Shown: positions 14,001 to 29,000 of the stretch, one piece after another
Numbering within the stretch: position 1 is the stretch's first letter
Layout: every line of letters starts with the position of its first letter
DNA from: Phoronis australis
Lineage: Eukaryota > Phoronida > Phoronidae
NCBI GenBank assembly: GCA_002633005.1
Contig: NMRA01000008.1
Location: 2,026,368 to 2,090,367 of the forward strand
Direction of reading: 5' to 3'
DNA length: 64,000 nucleotides
Program-made: the position numbers and the translations under genes
The notes under the pieces: model-generated
What the model saw: the letters and a program-made list of their open reading frames with translations, nothing else
Database searches by the model: none
Told to the model about the DNA's origin: nothing

Positions 14001-17000
14001 ATTTTACCATCAATAATTTTGTGATCAGATTTTACCATACTGTGGACTCGGAATTCAGAAGCGTTCTTTGATGTGTTGTTTTTGCCTGAGTAAGTTTAGT
14101 CAGACAATCCATATGTCTCAACCCTCATCAAATGTTCCCCTCTTCCAATCATCATATTATGTGTTCTGGGGCCAAACAAGGTTTATTGCCTGTTTTAGTT
14201 CCCTGGGCCTATGATGTTACCATGTATTTAGGCGGAATCCCATGATCCGATATAATCAAAGAGTAAGAAGAAATTTCACCATTTAAAACGTAGTGTAGAC
14301 CTTATTCGCACAGTCACCATTTTAGTAGTGAGCCCCTTTTTAGCTTTAAAAAAACAAATGAGACATAAATATAATGAGGCACGTGGAAAAATCATGCTTT
14401 GCGCTGTGATTAGTTGCAGAATGCATTGTATTTAAAACCGAAAAAGAGGCTCACTTTTTAAATGGCGATTGCGTGAATAAGGTGTATTGGGAAGGTTCAG
14501 TTTTCGAACAGGATAACTCACCCATTAGTCGGTGCTTTGCCATTTTCAAGCTGTGTACCATAGCTAACATTCCAAAATATTCTAAAATATCGGGAAGGTA
14601 GGCGGTTTGGCTACGAAATGTCTGGCGAAAATGCTATCAGTTTGGGGTAACTCTAAGTGCCAGTTAGTAAACAGTGCTACGGTAATCTCACCAAGTTAAG
14701 ACACAAAATGGCTGACGCGTGAAATTTACTTTTGTAATGTTTGCCGTGAAATATGTATCACAAGAAATTGATGCTTTGCTCAAGTTATATACGATATCTA
14801 ATATCAGATAATGTTCTTGGAAAAATATGACCATTCATAATAGAAACATTTGAAAAACGAAAAAGGGACAATTTCCACAATTGTTTTTTGTCCCCAGTTG
14901 GAGATAGTGAAAATAACAATATTGCAGTTATTCCCAAAAATGTTATCGAAAACGCCAGCAGTTTTGGGGTAGCAAACTGTTAATAAACCACTAGCAAACT
15001 GTTAGTAAACTGCTAGCAAACTTAGTAAACCGCTAGCAAACTGTTAGTAAATCGCTAGCAAACTGTTAGTAAACCGCTAGCAAACTGTTAGTAAACCGCT
15101 AGCAAACTGTTAGTAAACCGCTAGCAAAAATGAGCCTTGATTTCGTTCTCATTGCTGGACTCTTTCTGCTACCAGCGAGAGTGCTAGTCAGAAGGCTAGT
15201 GTTTGAGTTAGTGTGTGAACCTAGTGCTACTGTCCACTGTTGTTTATAGATACGATGTGGCACAACTTCATCAATCATTCGTCCATGGTGGAGATCACCA
15301 AGCGCACTGCCTACATTCATATTGATCTGCCCGGACAGGAGGACAGTGCCCAGCCCCTACCTGCCAAGTAAGTGTGTCTGGTATAGAACTGTGCGGAAGT
15401 GTTAGTCATTTCATAGACATTCTCCAAATACCTGCTGTCGGAAATAAATGCTATGTGTATTGGTCAAATTTAAGCTTGTGTAGAACCCTAGAAAAACACT
15501 AATCTAATTTTAGCTAACTTCATAACATCATATCTCAGAAATGGCTGATCAGATTCTTATGAAGTTTTCAAATACTTTATGCACTTTCTCCAATTGTTTT
15601 TAAGAATGTCCACTTTAAGATTTTGCTTAATTTTCCTCAATTGAAAGATAGGGCTTATATGAGTTTTTTGAAACAACTCAAAAGTTGCATAATGCGAAAA
15701 ATGAAATGATAATTTCAAAAACTGTAACAGCATTTTTGAGATTTCGTCAAAATATATTTTTTTCTTGTAACCTGTAAAGCACTGGCTAGCTCTGACAAAA
15801 ACAGTTAGGCCACGCCTAGCGTGGCTGCCATCGCAGTTAAGCCACGCCTACTGTGGCTACCATCACAGGTAGGCCACGCCTACCGTGGCTACCATCTCAG
15901 TTAGGCCACGCCTACCGTGGCTACCATCTCAGTTAGGCTGCGCCTACCGTGGCTACCGTCTCAGAGTCCTACAAGCATGAAGCCAGTATCCTGACAGAAG
16001 CCCTTTCCAAAAATGTACCACGGCAACAGAGTTTTGATCATATTTCACTGATCAGAAGTTACTGTCCTATAGAGCCATATTGACCATAAGAATGGGTCTT
16101 GGGGAAGCAAGCAATTGTTGCACACAGTGGTATATCCGTGATACTAAGTCTCAGAGTTCATTCATCAATTGCGCCAGCCCATTGACGTGCCAAGCTTCAT
16201 TCTTGCATTTGTTTGATCTATTCAAACAGACACCGACTGCAGTAGTTGTTTTGCATATGTCTGCCAATAAGACTGACTTCTCCCGTAAGCTATGTCATAA
16301 CACAAACAAAAAATGGGAAAACTACTTCCATGCAATTTGACTGCATATGGCTGTTTTTGTGCGTTTGCTTGTGTGTCCTTCTGTCTGTTCATTTTGCTTC
16401 ACCGTGTTCATTTTACCCTGTACCTGAGGATGAGACCATGTGGTCTCGCAATATAGCTACTTAACGTGTTTATACGTTATGTCTCTTGGTGATTTGCTTC
16501 ACAACTGCACGCTGGAAGAATATAGGAGATTGTATAGAGAGAATGAACGAGTATGTATTAGGCTATACAGTAGTGCTTTCAAGAGCATGTATTAGGCTAT
16601 ACAGTAGTGCTTTCAAGAGTATGTATTAGGCTATACAGTAGTGCTTTCAAGAGTATGTATTAGGCTATACAGTAGTGCTTTTAACCAAGTTTGTGCTGTC
16701 CGTCTGTAGATACTTAATGATAGTCTATGGTTCATCCATGTGTTTATTCATCTAATCGTGAAGTCTACTACATCTAATTGTATCAGCGTCGAGCGCTTTT
16801 CTCTTTCACTCTCGGTATATTGATGCTCTTCATCGCACGTTCCCCAATTAAATCTTCAATAAACGCTTGTGTTCACAGCCAATGTTCAAAGGACAGACAT
16901 GGTGAACTGTTGTGTTAGCACGTGTTCCTGTGACTTGATTGGCCGGAATTGCTAGCTTGATTGACATGTCGGACTCACTATCCACTTGTCAAGCAAAATG

Positions 17001-20000
17001 CTTCAAAAATTGACTCTTTGGCTGAATGCCTCTGTCAGTTCTCGTTCGGGTTTTTGTCCAAAATGTTATTGTCTGTTATGAACAAGTTCTTAAAAATTAA
17101 TTATCAACTGGTGCATGGCTGCTTTCCCCAAACACCAAAACTGGCCAGGTGCATGATCGCCCTGGGCCTGGTGGAATTTCAGTCATGTTGTTACTCCTCA
17201 AATTCAATAGTGTGCTCCTTTAATTCCTGACAATTCCCCGATCATGTCGTAAGCTATTTAGCAGTTGGTTGCCAATGAAAAGTCTTGACTATAAGAAGCT
17301 TAAGTTTATACCGGTAACCCGACTGGTTGCGAAGAATTTTCTGCATTTCGCCCTGAATTTTGAATTTTCTTTTTAGGTTCAAAAATAGGCGGAGGTTTTA
17401 TGAAAGGAAAGTTGTGCGTGGTCAGAATGTAAAAATCATGTCTTTGTGAGCTTAACCAACTGGTGCTCCACAGGCTCCATAGTGTAGGAGTAACTGAATA
17501 GTTCACTAATCTGTACAGAGAATTAATTGGGTTTTGGCACAAAATTCCTCTAGTATTGAAGTCTTCGTGTACCTGTCACAAAGTTCCATGTTCGTATCTC
17601 TGTGTTAGTTTGACATTTTCGCTTTATTTTTTTTCAGCTACAAATTTCCAACTATGCAACAAATCGCCGAAGCCCTCCCCAAAGTACTGGATGAGCTGAA
17701 GTATGTATTTACCTGTTAATGACATAACTGTAATATAGTGAACTTCGAGCACATATATGATTATGAAAATTAGTAGTAATTGTATGTCTGGTCTAATGCA
17801 TTCAAAAATGATGACTTACTGCCATTTATGCAATTATGGCTTGTCAGATCCAGGGATATTCCTGACCAAGTTTGAACCTGTGCCCTTTAGGATGCACCTG
17901 ATGTTAAAAAGTGTGCCTTTTTTCAAAAAGTTGTGCCCGGCAGACTTAGTGTAATTAAAGTGGTAACATACGAAACAGAAATCCAATGGCAATCGAAACA
18001 AGAACAGAGTCATGTTTTACGCGACTGCCTGAAAGTTGACTAGAATGCATTTTTGGAAAAGTGTGGCATCTTAAGATGCGTCTGGGGGGGCTAATGGCGC
18101 AAAGGCACAGTCCAGGAATATCCCTGTATGCCTATGTTTGGTTTCATGCTATCAACTGAACTATCTACTAAAAAACAAGGTCTGAGTTAGTATTAGTAGT
18201 AAGTCTGACTGAGTCATGAATTCTGTGTAAATCTCATGACAGTCACAATTTAACGCAGACTGGAAACTAACTGAAAAACTGGCATGTGGCGTGATGCCCT
18301 TGCACTATATCAGGTGCCCTTGAGGCTGGACCCACTGCAATGCGGTCACCAGGAAACAAATATAATTGCACGTGAAGTCAAGATCTGACCAGATATGCAC
18401 TGGCTGCAGGTTACACTTAATAAAAATCTGTGTCTGGTTTAAATTAGTAATCGATTGACTCGAAGTAAATGTCTGTAATACATTAGTGGACACCTGACTT
18501 CTCCAACCGGATATCAGTCACGTCGTCTTCCTGTGAGCACTTTTAAATCATCTTCAATCAAATCGCCCATTGTGTGAGAACAATTGTAGCTCTCGCACTT
18601 ATCTCCACTCCAGTAAATGAGTTTGTTATCGCAAGAATTGAGCTCTGATTGCGGTGATTTATCTCTTGGTTATGGAATGTCTCAGATATTTTTTTTAAAT
18701 CAGATTGGATATAGCTTTGCTGTTTTTGATACACTTAATTGTCAAGCTGCCTTTCACTTGAAAGGTAATACTCGCCTTCATTTTGAGAACCAGTTTTCAC
18801 CACTGAATAACGGACATCAAGCTGGTTCTCAAAATGTGAGCGCATTATACCCGACTATTGCCTATTGAACAGCAGTTAGTACTTATTGTTGTTCATTCCA
18901 GGATAAAGACTGTTGTATGCCTTGGTGAAGGTGCAGGAGCCAATGTTTTGGCAAGATTTGCTGTAAGTTGTGAGAACAATGAGCTTGATTTGCTGCACTA
19001 CTGTGTTCACACTGCTCTGTGTAAAATAATAAGCTTGCTTGAGATTTCAAGTAGTTTTTCCTTTGCTCACAAGTATAGACAATGCATTGCTTACTAGAGA
19101 TTTCAAGGAGAGCCTCCAATTGAAACTTGTATTCCGTACTACAGCGCCCTCATTCAGCAGTGGGCTCATTATGTTGGTGAGTGCTTTTTCGGAAATCCCT
19201 GTGTGTACTTTTGATATGGAGGAAAAAATGTCGCAGGAACAGTGCAACACAGCGATGCGGACATGATGAGAGATGGAGAATGCATTTTTGTCGAACATTA
19301 CAAACAATTGAGAGCTTATGACTCCAAAAGCAATCACGTGGGCTTTTAGTCAATAAAAAACCTCGGGTACTGTCACTTGGCACTTGTTATTATGTTGTAA
19401 TCGAGCTTATCATACACTTGGGCTTGTGCCGCTTCACTGTGCTTAGTACTGCGGGACACTGTATTTTTACCATTAGGACTTTGATTGTGGATCCTGTTGG
19501 CAGTGTAGTCATGCCTCTGTACACTGGGACTCCACTGTTTTGATACTTCGCAACACTGCAGTTTTACCTGGCTTTCTAATTGTGGATCTTGTCCTTGCAG
19601 TGTAGTCAAACCTCCTGTGCACTGGGACTCCACTGTTCTGATACTTTGTAACACTGCAGTTTTACCTGACACTCTAATTGTGGATCTTGTCCTTACAGTG
19701 TAGTCATGCTTCCCGTACACTGGGACTCGTTCTGCTTCACTGTACTGGTACTACTGCTGGATTCATGGAGTCAATCAAGGATAAGGTAAATATTCTATTT
19801 GCCATCATAACAAGTAGGTATGTGCCAGAAAAATGGAGAATTTTTGTCCAATTTTGCAACCAGAATTTTACAACAGTCATGGAAATATGAGGAGGCACCA
19901 TAGGTCGGTGGTTTTTAGCTCCGGTCTGTCATTAGGACAACAGGGCCCGGGTGTAATCTTTGTACTCGATAAATATAATTATTATTAAAAGTTTTCCATT

Positions 20001-23000
20001 CTTCTTTTGTGGAAACTCTAGATAAGTGTCTATTATTCTGTGCTCGAGTACATTGTGTATGTGGATGAATGTCTATAATCCTATTGTGTACTTCATGACA
20101 CCAGAAGATTTAAGTTTGAGTTTTAACTCAAAATTTTGAGTGTTTACTCGAAATCTCAAGTTTTTACTTGAGGTTGTAGCTCGAATCTATGGGTCATCAA
20201 GTGTGAATTTGGACGAGTCGCTCATTGTAGTAAATCATAATATACTTGAGCTCAGAATGATAGGGAGCTCTAATTAATTTAAAAGTAGTACGGAAAATAT
20301 CAAAGATAATTTTGATTTCGAGTACAAAGATTAAAACCCAAACCCTGGGTTCAAGTCCTGGCTAGACTGGCAGGCAATGAAAGAATTTCAAATACCAACT
20401 GGTTACGTGGGACTGGATACCACTGACCTCTAGAGGACAAGGAGGCATTTTATAACTTTTTTTAAAAGACATCAAATCTAATAACAAACACTGTAAAGGG
20501 GTCTTTTCACGAAGTTCAACTGCTCCCTATGCCACCCGCTACAACAGCTATGTAACTCCTGGTACACCTTGGTGGTGATATGAGTCACCAGTCCCACGAG
20601 ATAGCCTCCATTGTTTCCTGAAAGTCTCTCATTGAGCACTGCACAAAATAAGTTTCTAAGTCCTCTGACCTCGTTCCCAGTTGGGGATGTATACAACGAA
20701 TGAGAACCTGAATATAATTCGAATGCGATACCCGGGGATTTAGTTATTTTTATTTTTTGAATAGTCAAATAAACTTAGTTTACAGGTGCATGAGCCGTGT
20801 TCATACGTGCGTGAGCCGTGCTCATACGTGCGTGAGCCTTGTTGTTCACTTAGCCTGACTGCACTTGTTATTAAGCAGTTGCTGCTGTTGATAAAATTAC
20901 AATTCTGTAATTGTGCAAAGTGTCTGGAGAATTACCATGATGTTACTTCTTTTTACTGGGCTTAAGAGTTGAGAATTGAAATCTAATATCCTGGTGTCAC
21001 AGCCAAGCATTTGTATTGCAGCTATATACTTACGGTTTGAAGGATCAGTCAGTTAATTGTTTTTTTATGTTCCTTAACCTCAGGAAACCGTTAAAAATGG
21101 TATCCGGAAAAGAAATGATTTATACAATAAATCACACTTATTGTCAACCTGATTCAAACATATGACATAACGAATGAAAATTTGATTCCAATGTCGGGTT
21201 GTTCGCAAAACGTGGAGTACATTAACAGCATCATACTAGAATATTTCACTCCTCTACAAAATAACTTAAAATGCTATTGTTTGCTGCCACCATGTTTGTT
21301 TCTAAAAAATATGTCAGCATGTTAAACAAGCTATTGAAGCCTCGTTCGAATCTTTGTTTAATTGTAGATCATTGGTTGGAAACTGGACCACATTGGTATC
21401 AATCCTGCTGCAGAACACTATCTGGTGCTGCACAGATTTGGACTGGTATGTAGTCTTGTCCTGTTGGTTATAAGCCAGATCACATTTCATGCAAGAAGTG
21501 CTCTGTTTGGTCCTTCTTGTGCTTAGCTCGCTCCGTGGTTGATGGTTGGCCGTCAACGTTATTGGCAGATGTCATTTAACCTGGAACTTTTTGTCTATGT
21601 ACGTGACATTGCAGCAGTTCTCTTTCTGGTCAATTCAAAGCTTGAGCAAGTTGTAGATAAAGTAGCGTGCTGTGAAGCTTGAAAGATGTGTTCCATCAGC
21701 TGAGATTTGTATGTCAGCTAGCATCTGCGCAACACCGTCTCTGTAAATACTATGACCAGATGTTAGATGCCACACCGAGACCTACGGTGACCCCGCAGCT
21801 GGTTCAGAGTTGAAGCTTTGCAAATAGCTGTGGGTCTTACATTAGTGTTTGATTACAGCACATATATGATAGTGTGGAGAATGATGTAAGTATCAAGGGG
21901 TGGTCACTAACTACTGTCGTGCGTGCCCTAATTACTTGCCTCTCCTCGTTAGTGATTGTTTAGTGAATATTTCTGACCAACAAGTGTGCCCGAGTGTCGA
22001 ATGCATTCACTACGGCTGGTGTTTGGGAAGAGAATGCCTACTTACTGGTATGTAGCTACCGGCGAATTAGTAATCACTTAAATGTGATTGGATGGCTAAT
22101 GGATGTGTTGAATTGTGGGTATAAATTGTGGATATTTGTCCGCTGTTGCTCGCTGGCTTATAGTATCTCACAAATAACTGGTCGTGGTGAACAATGCATC
22201 TCCTTAATTAATACTGTGTCGACACAGTGAAGTACTAGACAGTAGTGTATCCAAATCAGTCGCACCTCTATTTTATTTTCAGCTAATACCTATATCCAGA
22301 GTGGTTAGTGGTTAACACATTTCATGAAAGTTTTAATCAACTTTCCTTTGTTACTTGTTCACTCGAGTCCAATCGTTTTCATTAATTACATTAATTACTT
22401 CCTTTAAGCACGACTTGTATAGAAAATTTTTTGTCTTTGTGTGTGTGTGTGTTTTGTGTGTGTGTGCGTGCATATGTGCATGTGTGTTAGGAGGTTGGTC
22501 TGCTTAACAGAAAATGTCAACATTGGTTTTAGCATTAATCATTTTGATTGTGATGGATGTATCACCGTCATTTCAACCCAAACCCCTGGGAAAATTGTAT
22601 TTAGTTGAAGACAGCAAGAGCCTGCCTTCTAGTCTACATCAGCAGCTGGTTTAAGCTCACAGGGACCCGAGCTCCTCTCTGACACTAAGAGATGAACAGT
22701 CTGCAGTGAAGGCTCCTTAGTCACATCCAACATAGAGCCCCAAAGGATAGGGCGAACCCTGTAGTTATGTCTGAACCGAGGATTCTGCACCATTAGAACT
22801 ACTGACAGTAGAGTATGTCTGTTCTTGCCATGTCAAGTGTTATTTACAGGGTGATATCAACCTCACACACTGATTGTCATGGTTAACATTTCTCATTCTC
22901 CATCCTTCAGAGACTGGGTGAGACGGAATGACTGTTTTCGTTTCATACATTCTGTTCTAATGATCACGCAGTGCACAGGTGGATCTGGGATGTCACGAGA

Positions 23001-26000
23001 GGGCCTAATTTTCAACCCCAAGTAACAGATGCTCAAAGCCCATAGCTTCGCCTACAGTGTATCTTGATCAAATGGACAGGTGTTGACCTGTCATTCGGTG
23101 CAATAGTAATCAATTATTAGCCAGTGTCCGTTCGAAGCACACAACACTATGAGCCATAGATCATGCAAAGATTAAGCTGTTATTGGCTGGTATTTTTTCT
23201 ACACCTTGAGGATCAGGCAATACAATCCTTATGAGGAAAAAATGATGGCTAGAAATTCTGCATGGAGAGGATGTAATTAATGTCACTGTAAAAGTAACTC
23301 TATTTAACCAAACATCACAATTGTTGCCTGGGAGTAAAGAACAATGACTGATTTTGAGAGTGGTCAAAATATTGCTCGTTATAGTCTTGAATACCCCTGA
23401 TGGAAGGTGATTCACCAAGAAAAAAATTTCTCAGTCAAAAATGCTACATATTTTAACCCTGTTTATTCTTTGAATGCAGCACAATATCTGTCGCATTTTA
23501 AGTAAACACAAAGTACGTTTCCGATTTACATGCTTGGGTGCATGCAAGGATTGCCACAGAAATTTGAAATCCACTTTTTGGTCCATTTGTCCAAATTAGC
23601 GAAACAATGTATGTAGGACTCACAGATTAATTTTAAAAATTCACAGATGACATTTGTAAATGTCAGCATTCTGTGTGTTGTGGTGTTTCCTGAAACTGGA
23701 GGCTCGAAACAGCTACATACTGACTGACACACTTACACTGGTAGCTGATTTAACATGATTACGGGTAATAGCTGGAGAAAATCCTTTAATGGAAGGTTGC
23801 ATTAGCTGTCCAAACCCTCTCGTTCAATCTTTAATCCACCTGTGCTGTGTGATCAGTCTATGTTCTGCAGTAAATATGCATTTTGATGGGTTATTCAGCT
23901 TCACTTCTTTTCTTTTCATATTTTGAGCAATTTTCATTGTGGTGGAAGGTACATTTTTATATTCTGTTTTTACCACGGTGCAGTACCATCAGGCACGGTG
24001 CAGTACCATCAGGCCCTGTCACTCCAAGCTCATTCTCAGGACGTCCGAGCCGTCTCACTGTCTTGGTGAAACGGGTTGGGCATGGATGAATATCGACAAC
24101 TTTGGCCAAATTTGTCTCAAACGTGATACCATTCAGGGGCTTCTCACGTAGATTGTTAACTCTTGTTTGGTTCCCATTCGGTTTTCAGGTTTTTGAGATT
24201 GTCCTAAGAACTGTCTTGGTGTAAGAGGGCCAATTACACGCACATTGAAACTAACTTCGTGTTTTGTTAAAGAAAATGTCTTGTTGCTGTAATCCACTTT
24301 GTGTTCGAGTTTTTGAGAGTATTGTGGTTTGAGATTTTTTGAATGTTCTAGATTTTGCTATAGATACAATGACTGTTTTAATATCAATTTATGCCCATAA
24401 ATGAGTTGAAAATAATGCTCTTCTTTGTTGCTGTGTTATTCACCATGCAAAAAACTTTTAGATGAGTTCTTGGAATTTGTTTTATGACAGGTCATGCACC
24501 CAGTCATAGCTTAAAGATTTTTGTTGGCACACAATTTACTTTATAATGACATCTAGTTTTGGTCGTTATGTATAAATATGGACATGTTTCGTGCTTACGG
24601 TATATGGCGTATTTAGGCACATGTGCCTATATTCAAAGATGTGTTTAGAACCAGAATTAGGCGTATGGCACCCTAACTAAATGAGTAAAATAATCTGTAG
24701 TAGTACACAAGTCGAAAGTTTGATGTGGACGACGGAGTCATTTTGAGGACTGGTTAGGATGCACGGTAGACTTCCTACTTCTCTGAGATCCAGCTATGCC
24801 AAGTGTCTTTTTTTCATAGTTGCCAGTTCAAAGTGGTTCATTTTGCAGACTTAAGTTTAACCGCAGTGCGCCTGATTTAGGCACATCCCAATTGCCTTTT
24901 TAAAAATTTTCTCAGTTGCTTGTGATATGTAGTGAAAAATGTTAGGAGTGATATGGGATAGCTTAACATGCTGCCTGTTAATGATAGTGTATTTAGTTAG
25001 CAACTGAATTCGCCTTTTGTTTTTCATTTGAAAACTGTTGGTATTAGATTAGCTAATCAGATGGTTTAAGTCAATCAGTCATTGCTTTGATTTCCATCCA
25101 AGCATTATATGCTATTCATGTCTGATTCAATAATTTTGTTCATCCTTCATGAAATACAAAGACGTCTAAACCAATTTAGTTCCCGAACTTGACTAGCACC
25201 TGTTACTCATACTAAAACCTCTAATGTGAGCCTAGAACGCGATGTTATCCAAGTTATACTCTGTAATATAGGGAATGTGCTGTGAAACCAAGTAAAAAGT
25301 TTTCGCACTGGTCGGATTAGTCACTTGTCGAGGACGAGCAGCGTGTGCCTGTAACCTCAGCAAGGTGCCTGTACTCACAAGTGTAAGTTAGGTGCATATG
25401 CCTAAACAGTGTGCGAAATACTAATGAGTAAACAGGTATTTTAGTAATGAGTAAACAATTTTCTTTGCAAAAACGCTGTATTTCGAATATTGGTATATGG
25501 GTCATAATACGCACATATACAGCGTTGCAGTCACAATCTGTGCCCATGATCGTCTAAGCTATGACTGTGCATACTGCGTTTAATAAAACACGCCCCCGAC
25601 AGGGTGCGTATATCTTTGTTGAGTGTTCTGTTTATAATAAGAAGAGTACTGTAAGTTGTTATACTCACTTTGTCTTGCATGCTCGTAAGTTGCTAATTGT
25701 GCTGTAGTTAGACATTACATTGATATTGTCCTCATGCCTGCATCAGGTTTCATGCACTTTTCAAAGAACTGGAAAAATGTTTTGTATCACTGCTCCTTCG
25801 TTTCACATCGAAAAGAATCCATTTATGTTACCAAGAAGTAGGTTTGAAAATTGAATTGAGTGAACATGGGAATTTCTTCCTGCCTTTATTTGTACAAAAT
25901 TACACGTAGATTGTTAAAGTAAAAAATTGGAAGTTGGGAGTGGGAGTTAAGCCGAAGCGTTAAACCAAAGAAGATGTGGTATGTTAAAGGACAAAATGAA

Positions 26001-29000
26001 TGGCTGAATGCAGCGCTGAGCTGACTGAACCTAAAATTAGTGTTGCTTTCCAGCAATGGATTGAGATGAAGTTTGCCAGTGTTAGCTCTTCGCTAATTTT
26101 AGACGTAATGTAGTGCCGATGTGGTCAATTGTTAATTTGCATAAACGCAACGATCTGGTAACTACCATTTGAGATCCATTAGTCCTAATCCCATCCGAAT
26201 TAATCTGAGTATTGTGTTCAAAAAGAATTAATCTGAGACCTGCGTTCAAGAAGTTGTCAACCTTCACCAATGGTGTGGTGCTATTGGGGGGCGCTTGGGG
26301 GGTCTAGGGAAATTCCTTTTTAGCTATTGGGGGTCACTTGAGGAGCAACGGAAAGAACGTAAGCTTTCCTGGATAAATAAGGACTGTTTTAATAGCTATG
26401 CAAATCTAATTAACGTGGTTTGGGATTTTCTAGTTTTAATCCTGGGATAAGCCTTAATGGGTTTGTCGTTGAACAATTTTTCATGAATTTTCACGATTGA
26501 AGATTCATTTTAATGATGTGTGGGACCCTAGAAAATGTCATAATTTGGCTAACTTTGAAACATTCTCAGAAATGGTCGATCGGATTCATGTCAAACTTTC
26601 AAATACCAATAGTACGCTGAGTGTTAAGAATTGAAGGAAAGTCTACTAAAATTTTAGGACTTAAATGATTCTCATGAAAGAAAAAAAAGTTGGGATAATG
26701 TTGAAAACTAATAGCGTTTTTGAGATTTCATCATGAACATTTACCGTCGAATAGAATTTGGCTGTGTTATTGATACTGTCGTTTTGTTATTAAAAGATCT
26801 TGCCTTTCTTTTTTGCTAAATGTTACTTTAAAGACATAGTCGCGTGACCCAATTAATGGCACAAGTCAAAAATCAAATTCTACAGGCTTTCTGCTTTCAG
26901 AAATTATGCTTTTACTGAATTGAAATCCAATCTATAGATATTTGGCTTTTACACCAACTTGAAGGTCTTGTATAAAGTTAACGCACTCTCATCCTTGTAA
27001 TCATTGTTATTGATCATCACCTTCATTGTTACAGTTGCCATCAGTCGGCGATGCACGAGTTTGTATTATATCTTGTATAAAACATTAATTTTATAGTATC
27101 ACTGTTTATGTTATAGTCGTGGTGATTGAACTGTTATTGTTATGGTTTGTGCTGTTTTACAGTACACATGCAGACAAAGTCGCAAAACAGCTTTTACCAA
27201 ACAGAAGTCAATGGACGGCGTAGGTTATGACACTGTTTTGCTGGCTAATAGTTGCTTTGTTGTGGGTTCAATGCTGTTAGTTGAAACGCTGTTGTGCTGG
27301 CATGAGAATGTCCACTGAGTGGCGTTAGAATCTGTATTGTACTGTTTGCTTTGCCATTTCATCATATAATTAAATTAATTAGAAGTTTGCTTTCCCTCCC
27401 CAGGCAGACTTCAATTTGTTTAAATTTTAAAAATTTATATTCTTGCAAAAAAAATAAGCATGATTTATCATTTACCATGAAAAGTGGAGGACCGATTTCA
27501 ACAATCTCACAGTGCTGTCGACATGCATTACTTAAATATGTACGTCAACATAAAAAAATTTTTTTATTTGCCTACATTTCCATCTCCGGTTTGTCAGGAC
27601 AGGGATTAGAGGAAAAAACACCTTAGGGACATTCTCACTTGATTTCGTTTAATACAAACAAACATCAGGCTCAATTCGATTGTGCTGTTATGTTTCACAG
27701 GCCTCATTCTTCTACATGTTTCTGGCTGGTGACTCCCTCTGGAGGGGATGTGCAGTGCCACGCCATTTGTATGCTGCTTTTGGATGTGTTGCTCGTGCTC
27801 AGTCTGTTTGTACAGTACAAGGCAAAAGTAATCAAACAAAATGACCCCGCAGAATTCCCCGTCATGTTGTCTGGGCAGAAGCCGAATTCACCGCCAGAGT
27901 GGTCTCCCCTGATGACCGAGAATGAAGGGGAATTGCCTGGAAAGTTAGTAAGGTGGCCAGACCATTCTGTAAGCAGAATTTTGCTGTACTAATATATGTT
28001 AAGTCATTTTTTGATGCTGACTGAGGCGTCATGACGGGGAAAACAAAATTTTGTCTGATAACTTTTGTCTTGTACTGTGTTATGTCTGATAACTCTTGTC
28101 TTGTACTGTACTTCTGTTTCAGAGCTTTATGTTTGATGCAAGGAATTGTATGTCTTAGAATAGGCACTAGTTTTTGTCTTGCACTGTCTAGTTCTATGGA
28201 GATAATGCCTTTTATCGGTTCAATTAGTTAATGGTTCTCGGTGCAAATACTGAAATGAAAATGCAAGCACTGTTCGTTTGATGATTGTTTATTTCGCATT
28301 TTGAATAATCCAGCTGTGGCAAAACAACCACACAGTGTAGTTTAAGAAACAAATGAATGTGAAGATGCCACTTGTAATTCACAAAACCAGTGCTGTCCCC
28401 AATTAAATTACTTTGCAATCTTGGCCAAATCCTAGTACGGTAGAATTTATCCAGTTTGGGACTGAAAAATCATAAATATTTAGCGCAAGGTTGGAGCTTG
28501 TGCCAAATTTTAGAAATTGGCAATACTGGCCATTTCAAATTCGAGACTTTAAGATCAACAGCAAAATGTCGATCATTCACCTCGATTTTGCACACCGTGG
28601 GTACACATGAAAACGTTGCCTAGTTAGCTATTTTCAATGATTTTATAAACTACATATCTCTTTCTAGATTGTGATGATACAAAATGCAGTGTTCAATATT
28701 TGAGGAATACGATAATTGCCTACATTGTCCTTGTACCAAACTTCTGCATCAAGAAAATTTAATTTCAACTTGAATTTCGGTGTCTCACAAACTGGAGTAT
28801 TTCTACTGTAACATAAATTAAAATCCTGTGATGATCAGAACTGCAACGTCCTTATTGGCCTAGTGTAGGCTATCAGGAACTAACTGTGAACAGGTTGGTC
28901 ACTTGGTCACTGCTTAGGGCCTGCATTAACAGAAAGCTACTACCTCAGTTGGCTTCCTCGAATGAAACTTACTGGATCGCAATAGACTTCCTGAAATACC

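Larger units (their letters stand above)
9971..15249. other. NDRG intron between exons b and c
   Basis: A 5.3-kb intron. It holds a perfect 14-bp hairpin (taacaatgttagaa at 13941-13954, complement at 13966-13979), an inverted-repeat element at 14298-14484 and a 22-bp minisatellite at 14971-15127. The remainder is AT-rich DNA in which I see no gene. Confidence 0.6.

Noticed and set aside
14971-15127. CRISPR-like array
   Set aside because: Units are contiguous without unique spacers, in an intron of an animal gene.
16428-16470. Hammerhead-ribozyme-like cctgaggatga...ggtctcgcaat, and a similar string at 45038-45075
   Set aside because: The CUGAUGA core is broken by an extra base and the GAAA/UH partner elements do not fit; no ribozyme can be claimed.
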